This document shows, piece after piece, positions 17,352-18,801 of a DNA stretch of 18,801 nucleotides. The DNA lies in the NCBI GenBank assembly GCA_964494005.1, contig CAZBQE010000013.1:1-18801 (forward strand), in the 5' to 3' direction. The notes beneath the pieces were generated by a model. It ran no database searches. It was not told the DNA's origin and worked only from the letters and a program-made list of their open reading frames with translations. Each line of letters opens with the position of its first letter. Position 1 is the stretch's first letter. Source of the stretch: CAJBLF01 sp964494005 (GTDB taxonomy: Bacteria; Patescibacteriota; Gracilibacteria; Absconditabacterales; Absconditicoccaceae). The position numbers and the translations under genes are program-made.

Positions 17352-17402
17352 AAATCTGCAATCCGTAATCCGGAATCTTTTAATTGTTAAATTATATGGG
17401 TA

Positions 17403-18473
17403 ATGTTAAGTAAATTAGCAAATATAGAAAAAAGATATCTTGAGCTCAGGGAACAATCTATGAATCCTGACATCATTTCCGATCAAAAGAAATCTATAAG
17501 TATCAACAAAGAAATTTCCTCATTACAAAATATTTACAATCTTATCCAAACATATAAAAAAGTTAAGCAAGAATACAAAGATGCACAAGAAATTATCGAT
17601 ACAGAACATGATCATGATATGATAGAAATGGCGAAAGAAGAACTCAAAGAATCTGGTCACACCATCGAAGATTTGGAACAAAAAATCAAAATTGAATTGT
17701 TGCCGAAAGATCCAAATGATGATAAAAATATTTTCTTGGAAATTAGGCCCGCCGCAGGCGGTGATGAAGCATGATTATTTGCTGCAGAACTTTTGAAAAT
17801 GTATCTTGGATATGCAGCAAAACAATGATGGAAAACAGAAATCGTCGAAGAACAGTTATCCGATATTGGAGGCATCAAATTCGTGATGGTAAAAATCAGT
17901 GGAAATAGTGTATATTCTATTATGAAATTCGAAAGTGGTGTTCATAGAGTTCAAAGAATTCCAGAAACAGAAAGTCAATGAAGAGTTCACACATCTACCG
18001 TAACGGTTGCTATTATGCCTGAAGTAGAAAATGTAGATTTTCATATTGATCCCAAGGATGTAGAAATGGATACCTATGCAGGATCTACTGCTGGAGGACA
18101 AAATGCAAACAAGAATCAAACGGGAGTCAGATTACGCCATATTCCGAGCGGAGTCATCGTCAATATCCAAGATAGTAAATCACAGATGCACAACAAAGAA
18201 AAAGCACGATCGGTATTGACAGCAAGGTTGTATCAGGTAGAACTTGAAAAGAAAAATGCTGAACAAAAATCATTGAGAGGAGATCAAATCTGAACAGGAG
18301 ATAGATCAGAAAAAATCAGAACGTATAATTTTCCTCAAGATAGAGTTACTGACCACCGTATTCATCAATCATGGTCCAATCTAACGGTATTTTTGACCTG
18401 AGAAATTGATGATATGATCAATGCGTTGGTATTGGAAAATCAGACGAGACTGTTGGAAGAGAGCATGAAATAA
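17403..18473 (+). CDS. prfA: Peptide chain release factor 1
   Basis: This 356-residue factor releases the finished protein at UAA and UAG. The codon-reading motif is P-E-T at residues 187-189 within VHRVQRIPETESQGRVHTS, where RF1 has P-x-T and RF2 has SPF. The catalytic GGQ is at 231-233, and LLPKDPNDDKNIFLEIRPAAGGDEA precedes the core. Five TGA codons encode Gly (G124, G142, G193 in SQGRVHTS, and two near the C-terminus), so the gene itself can be made only where UGA is not a stop. This agrees with RF1 being the sole standard factor in code 25 organisms; RF2 is not in the window, which proves nothing by itself. The length is normal. ATG 17403 is used because the ATG just upstream opens a frame that stops within six codons. 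Confidence 0.95.
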
Positions 18474-18491
18474 ATTGAGAAAAAACAAACT

Positions 18492-18522
18492 AAAAAACCC
18501 CGCACAAAGCGAGGTTTTTTTT
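18492..18522 (+). terminator. Intrinsic terminator of prfA
   Basis: AACCCCGC pairs with GCGAGGTT (one C-A mismatch) around ACAAA, then a run of T to 18522. It starts about 20 bases after the prfA stop and also has A bases on the other side, so it may act in both directions. Confidence 0.9.
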
Positions 18523-18540
18523 ATATAACAAATTTTATTT

Positions 18541-18583
18541 AAGTCAATCTTATCTTTAAATAAAGATAGTAAAAATTTGACTT
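18541..18583 (+). repeat. Nested inverted repeats over the promoter -35
   Basis: AAGTCAA (18541-18547) pairs with TTGACTT (18577-18583), and TATCTTTA/TAAAGATA (18551-18568) forms a second, inner hairpin with a 2-base loop. The right outer arm is also the -35 box of the promoter at 18577-18605, so this could be an operator or a second terminator. Confidence 0.65.
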
Positions 18584-18605
18584 TTTTCTTTGTGCAAAAT
18601 ATAAT
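18577..18605 (+). promoter_or_regulatory. Near-consensus sigma-70 promoter
   Basis: TTGACT, exactly 17 bases, then TATAAT (18600-18605). It is the best promoter in the window. The leader to the ATG at 18642 would be about 30 bases, AT-rich, without a Shine-Dalgarno sequence. It predicts strong expression of the next gene. Confidence 0.8.
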
Positions 18606-18641
18606 TAATGTAAGCGATTTATTATTTTAATTTTAAAAAAA

Positions 18642-18801
18642 ATGAATTCACTGTTCCACCACGTTAAAAAACATTCTTTCGAGACAATAAGACATGTTCG
18701 TAAACACAAGCATCGATATGCCTTGTGAACCTTCGGTACTTTTGCCGTAGTCAAGATGTTCATCTTGTTTGCAGGATTCCTATGACTAGCAAACTTAGTC
18801 A
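18642..18801 (+). CDS. Membrane-anchored protein, N-terminus only
   Basis: Only the first 53 residues are in the window. A His/Lys/Arg-rich stretch (residues 1-26, with HVRKHKHRYALG) is followed by one hydrophobic helix at about 29-50, consistent with a signal anchor of an exported or surface protein. Two TGA codons, one in each half, read as Gly. The family cannot be named from this part. A very strong promoter and an isolated position after the prfA terminator suggest an abundant product. Confidence 0.75.

Noticed and set aside
1945..18473. Many genes broken by TGA, looking like pseudogenes or frameshifts
   Set aside because: All breaks are in-frame TGA, never TAA, TAG or frameshift, and they fall on conserved glycines; UGA recoding explains them all.
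1..18801. CRISPR array or tRNA/rRNA gene
   Set aside because: I found no regularly spaced direct repeats beyond the 7-base triplet at 14051 and no cloverleaf with a TTC-loop; small RNA genes could still be missed by eye.

Overview
The window comes from a bacterium that reads UGA as glycine (genetic code 25), so most likely the Gracilibacteria / Absconditabacteria (SR1) branch of the candidate phyla radiation. Most housekeeping ORFs are cut by TGA, and reading TGA as Gly joins the pieces into full-length proteins. TGA often falls exactly on a conserved glycine: the glycosyltransferase-51 GGSTITQQ motif, the SpoU IPMxG motif, the M50 AGPAxN motif, and the TESQGRVHTS loop of release factor 1. 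The code assignment is a direct reading; the phylum is an inference from it. The DNA is AT-rich and almost no gene has a Shine-Dalgarno sequence.

Layout. 1-90: start of an unknown minus-strand gene. 214-1590: retron-type reverse transcriptase (minus), preceded by a 350-bp non-coding, structured leader that is a candidate retron RNA. 1945-5200: minus-strand block with a SpoU rRNA/tRNA methyltransferase, a zinc-ribbon protein, a SAM methyltransferase, a DedA membrane protein and a monofunctional peptidoglycan glycosyltransferase. 5313-7502: plus-strand tRNA-dihydrouridine synthase carrying an in-frame repeat insertion, then a PriA remnant (zinc region plus helicase lobe 2 only). 7643-9069: minus-strand three-gene operon of two small membrane/coiled-coil proteins and a free-standing RNA polymerase alpha-CTD-like protein. 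9265-14033: plus-strand type IV secretion-like genes (VirB4 ATPase, polytopic membrane protein, protein with three VirB2-like units). 14200-16422: secG and an OppA-like solute-binding protein. 16657-18473: M50 metalloprotease and prfA (RF1). 18642-end: start of a membrane-anchored protein behind a near-consensus promoter.

The most notable pattern is a split in code usage. Five complete genes (reverse transcriptase, zinc-ribbon protein and the three-gene operon) hold about 53 glycines, none encoded by TGA, while in the neighbours I hand-counted TGA supplies roughly a tenth to a third of glycines. The reverse transcriptase even ends on TGA, and an intrinsic terminator overlaps that TGA, so its transcript should finish before the next TAA. 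These genes look imported from, or designed for, a standard-code translation system. The reverse transcriptase and its leader are the best candidate for an undescribed system here; the alpha-CTD-like operon is second.
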